Source: Planctomycetaceae bacterium (GTDB lineage Bacteria; Planctomycetota; Planctomycetia; Planctomycetales; Planctomycetaceae). From it: DNA of 38,458 nucleotides. The DNA lies in assembly GCA_020426505.1 (NCBI GenBank), contig JAGQPX010000081.1:1-38458 (forward strand), in the 5' to 3' direction. Positions 26,306-34,787 of the stretch are shown here, in pieces. Positions within the stretch are counted from its first letter, which is position 1, and each line of letters begins with the position of its first letter. The notes beneath the pieces are model-generated. The model did no database searches. It saw nothing but the letters and a program-made list of their open reading frames with translations, and was not told where the DNA came from. The translations under genes were made by a program, and so were the position numbers.

Positions 26306-26393
26306 TCTGTGTTCTTGTTTGTAAATGGATTGGCGTTTCGTGAGGAGTTGTTGGTCAGTCAACAGCTATTGTGGTTCTCGTTGAGAAAGGAAA

Positions 26394-26436
26394 CAGGAGC
26401 AGACACACGTTCCCGTGAAGAACGCTGACGCTCCTG
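26394..26436 (-). terminator. Possible hairpin between DUF1559 and lipoprotein genes
   Basis: A 7-bp stem (CAGGAGC with GCTCCTG, 26394-26400 and 26430-26436) has an inner GTTC/GAAC pair (26409-26412 and 26420-26423). On the minus strand it is followed by TTTCCTTTCTC, an imperfect T-rich tract. It could attenuate readthrough into the lipoprotein gene, but the loop is large and the signal is weak. Confidence 0.3.
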
Positions 26437-26565
26437 CTCTCTCACAACGGCAGCAGTGAGCCGATTTGAAGGCAAATCTTCCGTCCCCATCCAGGAGGGC
26501 CTCACTTGGTTCGCGTGTGGGCAAACTGCGATCTGGCGCCCCAGCACAGAAACACATGAACTGAC

Positions 26566-27480
26566 TTAGAACGTGCCCACAACCTCGCCATCGGACTTGG
26601 CACCGAGGTTGAAGTACACCGTGGTATCAATGCTTTCGCTAATAAAACGGACACTGCCGTCACACAGAGTGAAGTGACAGCCCCCCGTGTGCTGGCTGAA
26701 CGCCGAATCATCGTTGATGTCGCTGTTGATGATGTCGGATGGTTCACTCTTGAAGAGGATCTGCTCGTCCTCACCGATCATGCCGACCCACGTAGGGAAG
26801 TCCTTCGGCTCACCGTCGTCAATGGTGAAGTAGGACGACTCACCGAATGCGAGGGTGTTGGTGGTGCCATCAGTGATCTGACGCATCTTGGCACCCGAAC
26901 GTCCGGCCTTGTTTCCGAAGATGCCGTCTTCCTGGTCAGCGGGGAATTCGGGACCCTGGGACCCCTTGTAATCCGATGTCCCGTAACCATTGTGCCAAGC
27001 GTCGCTATGTCCTTCGGTCACGTCATTCAGGGTTGACGACGGACAACGGAAGATGGTCAGCTTTGTCTCTTCCAGTCCAGCACGTGCCCCTCCCTGTAGC
27101 TCGAAGAATCCAATCTCCATTGCCGGGTCGTTTGGATGAATTCCATCCACTCCCAACTGGGTATAGAGGTTGGTTTGGTCAAGGTAGGGCAATAGCATGG
27201 TTCCCCAGCCATATCCGTGTTGCTCAAGACTGTTTGAGTCGTCGGGTTCCCCAATGACGGACGGCGGGAAGGTCAAGTGCACGTCGTGATAGTTGTGCAA
27301 CGCGAGTCCGAGCTGTTTGAGGTTGTTACGGCACTGAGTGCGGCGTGCCGCCTCGCGTGCTTGTTGAACAGCCGGCAGCAGCAACGCGATCAGGATGGCG
27401 ATGATCGCGATCACCACCAACAGTTCGATCAAAGTGAATCCCTTCCAAATCCACATCATGGCCCCTTGGCGCTTTGGCAT
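26566..27480 (-). CDS. DUF1559 prepilin-like protein 1
   Basis: This planctomycete DUF1559 (SBP_bac_10) protein of 304 residues has the prepilin signal [20 protein letters not shown], cleaved after Gly and methylated at Phe in type IV pilins. The block [18 protein letters not shown] and HNYHD follow. The C-terminal domain has the family's [16 protein letters not shown] motif. Planctomycetes carry large sets of these. Function remains open, though pseudopilin-like assembly in the cell envelope is likely. Start: ATG at 27480 with GAAGGAGA 7 nt upstream. The neighbouring lipoprotein gene is in the usual position downstream on the same strand. Confidence 0.94.
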   Translation of the reverse strand: MPKRQGAMMWIWKGFTLIELLVVIAIIAILIALLLPAVQQAREAARRTQCRNNLKQLGLALHNYHDVHLTFPPSVIGEPDDSNSLEQHGYGWGTMLLPYLDQTNLYTQLGVDGIHPNDPAMEIGFFELQGGARAGLEETKLTIFRCPSSTLNDVTEGHSDAWHNGYGTSDYKGSQGPEFPADQEDGIFGNKAGRSGAKMRQITDGTTNTLAFGESSYFTIDDGEPKDFPTWVGMIGEDEQILFKSEPSDIINSDINDDSAFSQHTGGCHFTLCDGSVRFISESIDTTVYFNLGAKSDGEVVGTF

Positions 27481-27905
27481 CGTCGTTCTCTCCTTCAAGT
27501 TTCTGAGTATCCTGAATATGAATCGTCTGTCGTTTCTGCGACACCCTCGATGTCGAGCGTGGAGAGTTGACTCTCTGAATGTGAAGAGATCGGGTAGACT
27601 CCGTTAAGAATGGTCAGCGGGAGATGGTTCACGGGTTGGTGATGATCTTTGGGAGTCCGATGAGGCAATCTGGGTTGAGATATATCGGTCATCGGAGGTG
27701 AAAGTGCGGGTCGGGAAAAGCGGGAGGTCGACGGTCGGGCTGTGTTTTCGGGCGGTTTTCCGTGCGATTCGCGCCGTGGTGAGAAAGCGACACGGCGTCT
27801 GTTGTCTCGGTCAGTCCGACCAAATAGCATGGGCAATCGAGCACCCACGATACGCCCGCTTCGGGAGGCACTCGCCCGAATGGGGTGACTCGCTGTCGAG
27901 GTTCC
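27481..27905. other. Divergent intergenic region, 425 nt
   Basis: No gene is supported here. It serves the DUF1559 gene (minus) and phoR (plus). GAGAGTTGACTCTC (27563-27576) is a small palindrome that could be an operator. No clear Pho box was found. The G-rich stretch at 27690-27740 looks like ordinary non-coding sequence. Confidence 0.4.
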
Positions 27906-29348
27906 ATGTTCCGCAACGCGACATTCTGGAAGTTGTTCGTCTCCTCGCTGGCAATTGCGGGATTCGCTGCGCTGATCGCATATCGCTGGGATGTCCTTGG
28001 TGACGCGGCTGCACTGCTGAGTGCGCTGTTACTGGCCGCAGCCACCCTGCAGTCGTGGTGGATGCACAGGCGGATGCGCATCCTGCTGGACACGTTGCGG
28101 ATCACGGTCGCCTCCTGGGAGGACCCTGACCTGATTCGGCAGGCAGACCGGCGACTTCCATCAGACCTTCAGGAGATGTTGCAGCCATTGCATCTGGCGG
28201 GGAACCGGCTCATGCGACGAGTGAGGTCGGTCGAACGACAGGCCGAACGACAGGCCGAGCGGACCGAACTGATGCACGCCGTGCTGACAACGGTTGCGGA
28301 GGGGGTGCTGGTTGTCGACACGGACGAGAACGTGCTCTTCGTCAACGAGACCGCGAGAAAGCTGCTCGACATCACCACGCGGGAAGTGGTGGATCGACCG
28401 ATCTGGGAAGTCGTTCGCTCCTCGTCCATTGAGGAAGCTGTCCAGACGGTGTTGACGTCCGAGGAGGACGTTCAGCGGGATGTGGTCATGCCTCGCTCGA
28501 AGCAGGTCATCTCCCTCACCGTGACCGCACTTCCGTCCGAACCTGTTCCGGGAGCGGTGCTCGTCCTCCGCGACTTGACGACCCTGCGGAAACTCGAATC
28601 GGTCCGACGAGATTTTGTCACCAATGTCTCTCACGAGCTCAAAACGCCGCTGACGTCCATTCAGGCCTATGCAGACACGCTGCTCAACGATCCGGATTCG
28701 GATCCGGAACAAGCGAGTTTTTTCCTATCGAGAATCGTGAGCGAGTCGGAGCGGTTGCACAGCATCATTCTCGATCTCATTCGTCTGGGTCGTATCGAGT
28801 CGCAGGAGGACAAGCCCGAGCCGCGTGCATTGGCGGTCGGGCCGATCGTCGCCGCCAGCATTGACGATCACGGTGCCATCGCGGACGCAGCCGGCATCCG
28901 TCTGTTGGCGGATCCTCCACAGACCGCAGTCCGCGTCATGGCGGAAGAGGACGACCTGCGGACAATTCTCGACAATCTGATCGACAACGCGCTCAAGTAC
29001 ACCGACGCCGACGGACAAGTGCTTGTTCGCTGGTTCGCTGACGAGAATTGGGGCATCATCGAAGTTCAGGACGACGGCGCGGGCATCCCGCAGGAGAAAC
29101 AGCTGAGAGTTTTTGAGCGATTCTATCGGGTCGACAAGGCACGTGATCGGGAACGCGGTGGGACGGGACTCGGCCTGTCGATCGTCAAGCACCTCTGTCA
29201 GCGGTTTCGTGGTTCGGTTGAAGTCGAGAGCGCCATGGGTGAGGGCAGCACCTTCCGCGTTCGTCTCCCATTGGCGAACACAACTCTGGTTCAGACCACC
29301 GCATTCCCAGCCGAGAGGACATCGACCCTCTCACCCGCTCCCCACTGA
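27906..29348 (+). CDS. phoR: PhoR-type sensor histidine kinase
   Basis: This inner-membrane kinase of 480 residues has two spans at about 7-26 and 34-52, separated by a very short loop, so there is no real periplasmic sensor domain, as in E. coli PhoR. A helical linker with the repeat RQAERQAER, a PAS domain (about 125-225) and the kinase core follow. The core has the H-box VSHELKTPLT (His243), N-box DNLIDNALKYT, DDGAGIP, ERFYRVDKARDRERGGTGLGLSIVK. ATG at 27906 follows GAGG 5 nt upstream. Sequence and context (phoU, phoB next) support phosphate-starvation signalling. No pst transport genes are nearby, so the signal must come from elsewhere in the genome. Confidence 0.92.
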   Translation: MFRNATFWKLFVSSLAIAGFAALIAYRWDVLGDAAALLSALLLAAATLQSWWMHRRMRILLDTLRITVASWEDPDLIRQADRRLPSDLQEMLQPLHLAGNRLMRRVRSVERQAERQAERTELMHAVLTTVAEGVLVVDTDENVLFVNETARKLLDITTREVVDRPIWEVVRSSSIEEAVQTVLTSEEDVQRDVVMPRSKQVISLTVTALPSEPVPGAVLVLRDLTTLRKLESVRRDFVTNVSHELKTPLTSIQAYADTLLNDPDSDPEQASFFLSRIVSESERLHSIILDLIRLGRIESQEDKPEPRALAVGPIVAASIDDHGAIADAAGIRLLADPPQTAVRVMAEEDDLRTILDNLIDNALKYTDADGQVLVRWFADENWGIIEVQDDGAGIPQEKQLRVFERFYRVDKARDRERGGTGLGLSIVKHLCQRFRGSVEVESAMGEGSTFRVRLPLANTTLVQTTAFPAERTSTLSPAPH

Positions 29349-29564
29349 ATGAGGCGGTGGAACCAATGGAATATCGAGCGGGTGTCAACACGTCAGATTT
29401 GTGGGAAGTTAGACCTGCTCAATCGTGACACCAAGAAAAATCTCGATCTCTGCGGTTTTCTTGCATGGGATTCATGGGATCTTCATATCGATTTGCTTCA
29501 CTCTGTTGCCTGAGCTTCATCGGGCGCGACAATGGATTGGAAACCATCTCAGGGACCGATTCTT

Positions 29565-30251
29565 ATGACCATGCATCTCTCCCGCGATCTTCAAAAGCTG
29601 CATCGCACCTTATTATCGATGTCGTCTCGTGTGGAGGACATGATCCATCAAGCCGTCAACCAGTTGGGGGATCCCAACTTCGAGGAGGCGGTCAAGATTG
29701 CGAAGCTGGATGATGCGATCGACGAACTCGATGTCGAGATCGAAGAAGATTGTCTCAAAGTGCTGGCGCTCAATCAGCCCGTCGGGGTCGACCTGCGGCG
29801 AATTGCGACCGTGATGAAAATCTCCGGCGAGTTGGAGCGAGTGGCCGACATCGCTGCCAACATCGCGCAACGAGCCTGTGGACTCGCTGAGTCCCCCGAA
29901 ATTCCCATCCCGGATCGACTCCAGGAAATGGCCCACGACGCAGTCGACATGCTGCACCGGGCCATTGATGCGTACGTCGATCTTGACTCCGTGAAAGCGA
30001 TGCAGGTCTGTGCGGACGACGACTCCATTGACGACATGAATCGGCAGATCATTGAGGACGTGATCGCCGACATGCACCGCACGCCGTCACTGGTCGAACC
30101 ACTGTTGCATCTCTTCTCCGCCTCACGGCAGATCGAACGGGTCGCCGATCATGCGACCAACATTGCTGAAGATGTTGTCTACCTTGTCGAAGGAACAATC
30201 ATTCGGCATGGCCGCCACTTTGTACAGAACCAGGTCGAGCGAAGCTCATGA
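29565..30251 (+). CDS. phoU: Phosphate signalling regulator PhoU
   Basis: This cytoplasmic PhoU of 228 residues is built of two three-helix repeats. Each has the family's metal-contacting signature: VMKISGELERVADIAANI (first) and ASRQIERVADHATNIAEDV (second). It dampens PhoR activity when phosphate is ample and interacts with the Pst transporter. I use the ATG at 29565 (AGGGA 9 nt upstream); a second ATG lies two codons further. It overlaps phoB by 4 nt (ATGA). The gap to phoR is 216 nt. Confidence 0.96.
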   Translation: MTMHLSRDLQKLHRTLLSMSSRVEDMIHQAVNQLGDPNFEEAVKIAKLDDAIDELDVEIEEDCLKVLALNQPVGVDLRRIATVMKISGELERVADIAANIAQRACGLAESPEIPIPDRLQEMAHDAVDMLHRAIDAYVDLDSVKAMQVCADDDSIDDMNRQIIEDVIADMHRTPSLVEPLLHLFSASRQIERVADHATNIAEDVVYLVEGTIIRHGRHFVQNQVERSS

Positions 30252-30955
30252 GTGAACCCCGCATTCTTCTCGTGGAAGACGATCCTTCCATCAGTGAGAT
30301 TCTGCAGCACAATCTCATCAAGGCCGGATACGACGTCATCGCGGTCAGCGATGGTCAGGCAGCCTTGCATCGTGCTCGCAGTCATTCTCCCGATCTCGTC
30401 GTTCTCGATCTGATGATCCCGGTCATTGACGGTCTGGAGGTCTGCCGCCAACTCCGCAGCGATCCGCGCACGCAGGAGATCCGCGTGTTGATGCTCACTG
30501 CGAAGGGTGAAGAAATGGACGAGGTCGTCGGCTTCAACATGGGAGCAGACGATTACGTCACGAAGCCGTTTCGGATCAAGCCGTTGATGGAACGGATCAA
30601 AGCCCAACTTCGCCGCCCGGCCGTCTCCGCAGGGACGGGCGATGTCGTTGCTTTTGACGGGATCGAGATGAACCGAGTGGATCATCTGGTGACGATCGAT
30701 GGTGAGGAAGCGTTGCTGACTCCGACGGAGTTTCGTCTGTTGTGGGCCTTCCTCCGCCAGCAGGGACGGACCTTCACGCGACACGAACTGATGGACTGCT
30801 CACGAGGCGAGGACGCGAACTCGCTTGAGCGGACAATCGATGTGCACATTCGCTCACTCCGCAAAAAGCTCGGCGACTACGCAGCGTGCGTCGAAACCGT
30901 TCGAGGCATCGGTTACCGCTTTCGTCCCAACGTGACGGCCGCCGTTTCGAGTTGA
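30248..30955 (+). CDS. phoB: PhoB-type response regulator
   Basis: This OmpR/PhoB-family protein of 235 residues has receiver motifs EDD (10-12), phosphoacceptor Asp54 in VVLDLMIP, Thr near 84 (LTAKGEEMD) and Lys near 106 (TKPF). The winged-helix effector domain includes LTPTEFRLLWAFLRQQGRTF, RTIDVHIRSLRKKL and VRGIGYRF. It binds Pho-box DNA when phosphorylated. The start overlaps the phoU stop (ATGA). The order phoR-phoU-phoB is unusual, since phoB-phoR with phoU after pst is common in Proteobacteria. The operon ends here, before a 106-nt gap. Confidence 0.96.
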   Translation: MSEPRILLVEDDPSISEILQHNLIKAGYDVIAVSDGQAALHRARSHSPDLVVLDLMIPVIDGLEVCRQLRSDPRTQEIRVLMLTAKGEEMDEVVGFNMGADDYVTKPFRIKPLMERIKAQLRRPAVSAGTGDVVAFDGIEMNRVDHLVTIDGEEALLTPTEFRLLWAFLRQQGRTFTRHELMDCSRGEDANSLERTIDVHIRSLRKKLGDYAACVETVRGIGYRFRPNVTAAVSS

Positions 30956-31061
30956 GCCTCAGTGAGTTCGCCCTCCCCGGCGGCTTCACCCTTGTGGTGA
31001 GTCGAGAATCAGGGACAATTGGGACCATCAGCGTTTCCTGTCCTGACTCCGCACGAATCAC

Positions 31062-32393
31062 ATGGCCTCACTCCATTCACGACGAGACGTGTTACGAGTG
31101 GGAAGCTACTCACTCGGCGGGTTGGGCCTGTCGCAACTGTTGCAAGCGGCCGAGTCGGTTGCGTCGTCCAAGCTTGAGGCGACGGCAGATTCATGCATCA
31201 TCTTGTTCCTCAATGGCGGGCCGAGTCACCTCGATATGTGGGACATGAAGCCCCACACGGGTGAGGGCATTCGCGGCGAGTTTCAACCGATCGCCACGTC
31301 GATCGGCGGATATCAAATGTGTGAGCTGCTACCGAAGCTCGCCCAGCAGATTCATCGAACGACGGTCGTCCGTTCGATGCACCACAGCGTGAACAATGCG
31401 CATGCAGCTGCCGTCTACACGGCTCTCACCGGTCATGACCGCGGCGAGATTGGAGGCGGCGCTCGACCAACCGACAACCCGGCGCCCGGCAGCGTGACGG
31501 CCATGCTTCGTCCGCCCGGCAAACCCATCGTGCCGTTTGTGCATCTTCCCTATCTCACGAAGGAAGGAGCGAAAGGTCCTCCTCAGCCTGGGTTCTTCGG
31601 CGGGTACCTTGGACGTTCGTGGGACCCGTTGTTCGTTCTGCGTGATCCGAATGCAGACAACTTTGCTGTGCCCGAGTTGTCGCTGCGAGAAGGGGTCGAC
31701 ACGTCCCGCTTTTCCGCCCGGCGAGACCTCTTCGAAAACCTCAATCCTTCCGCGTCGACCGAAGTTGCCATGACCCGGTTTCAGGAGCGGGCGCTCGACC
31801 TGTTGACCTCACCGGCGACACAACGGGCCTTTCGACTTTCCGAAGAGACGGAGGAATTGCGAGATCAATACGGTCGCAACATTTACGGGCAGAGCACCCT
31901 TCTCGCCCGGCGGCTCATCGAAGCCGGGACGCGGGTGGTCACGTTGTCCTGGGCCCCCGATGCGAACGCGACGTGGGACACGCATGGCAACAACTTCAAG
32001 TCATTGAGAAACACGCTGCTGCCTCAGTTCGACGCCGCCTGCGGTACGCTGCTTGCTGACCTTGCGGACCGGGGCATGCTGGAGCGAACGGTCGTCGCCG
32101 TGATGGGGGACTTCGGCCGCACCCCGAAGATCAACGCCAACGCGGGCCGCGATCACTGGAACTATTGTTACAGTCTGATGCTCGCCGGCGGTGGTTTCCG
32201 CGAAGGACTGATCTACGGCACCAGCGACTCGACCGGCGCCTTCCCTGACAGCGACCCACTGATCCCCGGCGACATCGTCGCGACGCTGTATCACACACTT
32301 GGAATCTCCGCTGAAACGCAGCTCTATGACAGGCTCCGCAGGCCACACCGTCTGATCCCCATTGGCAACGTCACCCCCCCACTGTTGAGCTAA
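31062..32393 (+). CDS. Tat-exported DUF1501 protein, third copy
   Basis: The protein has 443 residues. The Tat motif SRRDVLRVGS is near residue 6. The DUF1501 core has ILFLNGGPSHLDMWDMKP, VAVMGDFGRTPKINANAG and GRDHWN. The start ATG at 31062 has no clear ribosome site. It is closer in layout to the 15178-16554 protein than to the 11125 one but lacks the latter's partner gene. It is followed by a nitrilase-family gene 86 nt downstream, with a solo repeat between. Substrate unknown. Confidence 0.9.
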   Translation: MASLHSRRDVLRVGSYSLGGLGLSQLLQAAESVASSKLEATADSCIILFLNGGPSHLDMWDMKPHTGEGIRGEFQPIATSIGGYQMCELLPKLAQQIHRTTVVRSMHHSVNNAHAAAVYTALTGHDRGEIGGGARPTDNPAPGSVTAMLRPPGKPIVPFVHLPYLTKEGAKGPPQPGFFGGYLGRSWDPLFVLRDPNADNFAVPELSLREGVDTSRFSARRDLFENLNPSASTEVAMTRFQERALDLLTSPATQRAFRLSEETEELRDQYGRNIYGQSTLLARRLIEAGTRVVTLSWAPDANATWDTHGNNFKSLRNTLLPQFDAACGTLLADLADRGMLERTVVAVMGDFGRTPKINANAGRDHWNYCYSLMLAGGGFREGLIYGTSDSTGAFPDSDPLIPGDIVATLYHTLGISAETQLYDRLRRPHRLIPIGNVTPPLLS

Positions 32394-32398
32394 CCCAT

Positions 32399-32423
32399 CC
32401 CAAGCCGACGGCTCCGCCGTCGA
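32399..32423. repeat. Solo arm of the REPIN-like family
   Basis: A 25-nt stretch starting CCCAAGCCGACGGCTCCGCC matches the left arm of the doublets at 15042-15153 and 20625-20724, with the palindrome CGACGGC-TCC-GCCGTCG intact. It lies 6 nt after the stop of the DUF1501 gene. No inverted partner is nearby. Confidence 0.8.
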
Positions 32424-32479
32424 GCGATCGAGGTCACAACGTCGAATTACTATCAGCAGCTATCGAGCAGAGAAGTCTC

Positions 32480-33358
32480 ATGCGTCGCAACGTCCGTATG
32501 GCGGCCGTCGCCGTCGACTCGAAACCGGGTGATACGTCCGGCAACCTGACGAAGATGAGCGACTGGGCCACCCGAGCCAAAGGTGCGGGAGCCGAACTGG
32601 TGCTCTTTCCCGAACTCTCACTGACCGGTTTCATCCCCAACCATCCGACCGGTGATCACAACGAATGGCTACGGTCCGCGTTGGCGGGCGCTCAGGCGAT
32701 TGCAGAGCCGATTCCCGGTCCAACGGTGAAGCGGCTCATCGAGATTGCCGGCTCGCACGATCTGTTGCTTTCCGCTGGCCTGTTGGAAGACGCGGGCAAT
32801 GTACTGCATAACACGCAAGTGCTTGTCGGTCCTGACGGCCTGCTCGGCCGTTGGCGAAAGATGCACGTGCCGATGTTCGAGATGCCGTTCTACAATGGCG
32901 GTGAAGGTCCGACGGTCGTCGAGACTCCGCTCGGCCGGATCGGCTGCAACATCTGTTTCGATGCTCTAATGCCCGAGTCGACTCGTCTACTCGCGGTGCA
33001 GAATGTTGAGATTGTGCTCTTCCCCTTCGCCGCCGACCCGCCGCCTGTGACTCCCGAAGGGTGGCGGAACTGGGCCGCACCCGCACTCCGCAGCCGCTGT
33101 CAGGAGAACGGCGTGTTCGGTCTCGCCTGTAACTATGTCGGTGACGTCGAGTTCGCGGGCGCCGGGCAATCATTCCCCGGCGGAGGATTGGCCCTCGGTC
33201 CAAGAGGCGAGCCGCTCGCCGAGTGGAAGGGTCACCCAGGAGAGCCGGCCATGCTCACCGTCGACTTCAATCGGGAAACACTCACATCCGCCCGGGCAGA
33301 GCCGGAGTACCTATACCGCTTCCGTCGACCCGAGTTGTACGGACCACTCGCGGAGTAG
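32480..33358 (+). CDS. Nitrilase-superfamily carbon-nitrogen hydrolase
   Basis: This cytoplasmic single-domain enzyme of 292 residues has the three catalytic residues Glu45 (LFPELSLTG), Lys127 (RWRKMHVP) and Cys159 (GCNICFDALMPE). The superfamily hydrolyses amides, nitriles or carbamoyl groups. The layout resembles omega-amidases or N-carbamoyl hydrolases, but the substrate pocket cannot be judged. The start ATG at 32480 follows a weak AGAGAAG. It lies 86 nt downstream of the DUF1501 gene and probably shares a transcript. It is convergent with the DUF1559 gene at 33624, across a repeat-rich gap. Confidence 0.92.
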   Translation: MRRNVRMAAVAVDSKPGDTSGNLTKMSDWATRAKGAGAELVLFPELSLTGFIPNHPTGDHNEWLRSALAGAQAIAEPIPGPTVKRLIEIAGSHDLLLSAGLLEDAGNVLHNTQVLVGPDGLLGRWRKMHVPMFEMPFYNGGEGPTVVETPLGRIGCNICFDALMPESTRLLAVQNVEIVLFPFAADPPPVTPEGWRNWAAPALRSRCQENGVFGLACNYVGDVEFAGAGQSFPGGGLALGPRGEPLAEWKGHPGEPAMLTVDFNRETLTSARAEPEYLYRFRRPELYGPLAE

Positions 33359-33382
33359 GTTTTTCGCGGAAACCCTGGATAA

Positions 33383-33443
33383 CCGTAGCGGTGGCTTCCA
33401 GCCGCCGTTTGCAGGACGCGACGACTGGAAACTGTCACTACGG
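33383..33443. repeat. Intergenic inverted repeat, 19-nt arms and 23-nt loop
   Basis: Left arm 33383-33401 (CCGTAGCGGTGGCTTCCAG) pairs with right arm 33425-33443. Fourteen of 19 positions pair exactly and all five mismatches are transitions, so G-U pairs are possible. The 23-nt loop equals that of the repeat at 12590-12660, and both start CCGTAGC in context. Both lie between convergent genes. Confidence 0.65.
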
Positions 33444-33469
33444 GAGTGACCTGGCTCAGAAGTTGTGAT

Positions 33470-33556
33470 GGGTGCCAGGGTCAGACCAACGGGATGGCCC
33501 TGATATTGCGCGTCCCAAAACCGGGGCCATCCGCTTGGCTCCTGACCCCGCCACCC
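33470..33556. repeat. MITE-like hairpin element, copy 1
   Basis: An 87-bp element has ends GGGTGCCAGGGTCAGA and CCTGACCCCGCCACCC and an inner pair GGATGGCCC / GGGGCCATCC. It matches the copy at 36780-36865 along nearly all its length. Both copies lie in gaps between convergent genes. It contains no coding frame. Confidence 0.85.
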
Positions 33557-33623
33557 GACAAACAAGTTTTGCCGTTCCGCGACTTTGGTTTTTAAGCCGC
33601 GCTAACGGTCCTATCTGTCTCTT

Positions 33624-34547
33624 TCAGAACTGGCCGACGACTTCGCCGCCGGAGCGGGTTGTGAGCGAGTCGTACACGCTGGCGTCCATGTTCTCTGACA
33701 GGAAGTGGACTGAGCCGTCGCCGAGGAGGTGATGGGCGCCACCCTCGTGTTGGCTGGACGGGCCGTAGTCCTGTCCGATCGAGTTCGGGAAGATGCCGCC
33801 CGGGAAGTAGGGCGTGTAGTTGATGGAGACGGAGTCGCCGGAGAAGGTTGGACTCATCAAGTCGGTCCAGCGGGCGACGACAGCTGCAGTTGTGCCATCG
33901 ATCCAGACAGACGAATTCTCTTCGCGCGTCTCGGCCACCATAATCGTGTTGGTGGTGCCGTCGGTGATATTGCGGAAGCTATTGGCTGAGCCGGGGTACA
34001 TCACACCTTCGGCCGGAATCGCACCGGAGAGTCCTAGGACATTGACGGCCCCCATGGCGACGTAGTTGCGGATGGCGAAGCTGTCATAACCGACGGTCGT
34101 GGTATAGAGGGGGTCGTCGCTGAAGTCGCGTCCGCTGTAACTGGGGCAGCGATAGAACGGCAGGATCTGAGAGGCCATGTCCTGATTGGCCGGGTCGAGC
34201 GATGAGACGTTGTAGTCGATCTCGTTATAGACGTTGGCTGCTTCCAGATAGGGGAGGATCAGACTCGCGAAGCTGTGCAGGTGAATTGCCGGATCGCTTG
34301 GTCCGGTGGCGGTGGGATAGTTCCAGACGCCCGCACCGAACCCACTGGTGCTGCTCGGCGGGAAGACGAGATGCACGTCGTGATAGTTGTGCAGCGCCAG
34401 GCCAATTTGCTTCAGGTTGTTTTTGCACTGAGTGCGACGAGCGGCCTCACGTGCCTGTTGGACGGCCGGAAGCAGCAACGCGATCAGAATCGCGATGATG
34501 GCAATGACAACGAGCAGTTCGATAAGGGTAAATCCGCGGCGTTTCAT
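33624..34547 (-). CDS. DUF1559 prepilin-like protein 2
   Basis: The protein has 307 residues, with the same architecture as the copy at 26566-27480. The prepilin signal is [20 protein letters not shown], followed by [18 protein letters not shown] and LHNYHD, then the beta-rich C-terminal domain with [17 protein letters not shown]. It diverges in the middle, so it is a separate family member and not a recent duplicate. GGAG lies 7 nt before the ATG. It is divergent from the TIM-barrel-like exported protein gene, and no small lipoprotein gene accompanies it here. Confidence 0.94.
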   Translation of the reverse strand: MKRRGFTLIELLVVIAIIAILIALLLPAVQQAREAARRTQCKNNLKQIGLALHNYHDVHLVFPPSSTSGFGAGVWNYPTATGPSDPAIHLHSFASLILPYLEAANVYNEIDYNVSSLDPANQDMASQILPFYRCPSYSGRDFSDDPLYTTTVGYDSFAIRNYVAMGAVNVLGLSGAIPAEGVMYPGSANSFRNITDGTTNTIMVAETREENSSVWIDGTTAAVVARWTDLMSPTFSGDSVSINYTPYFPGGIFPNSIGQDYGPSSQHEGGAHHLLGDGSVHFLSENMDASVYDSLTTRSGGEVVGQF

Positions 34548-34787
34548 GAATGACTCCAGAGGGTGAAAAATCTCAGTCCTCTAGGGTAATCCGAGAGGTC
34601 AGCCAACGCCAGCGACCGGAAGTCGGCGCGTGGTATGTGGGACACAGGATCATTTGCGGTGAGAGTCGCGTCCCTCTCCCACCGGGGGACAGGGTAACTC
34701 ATGATCGATCGTATTGTGTGAAGTCGCGAATTTCTGGCGGCTGGTCTAGGATGGATGTTCATCGCTCGATTCATTGAGAGAAATGCC

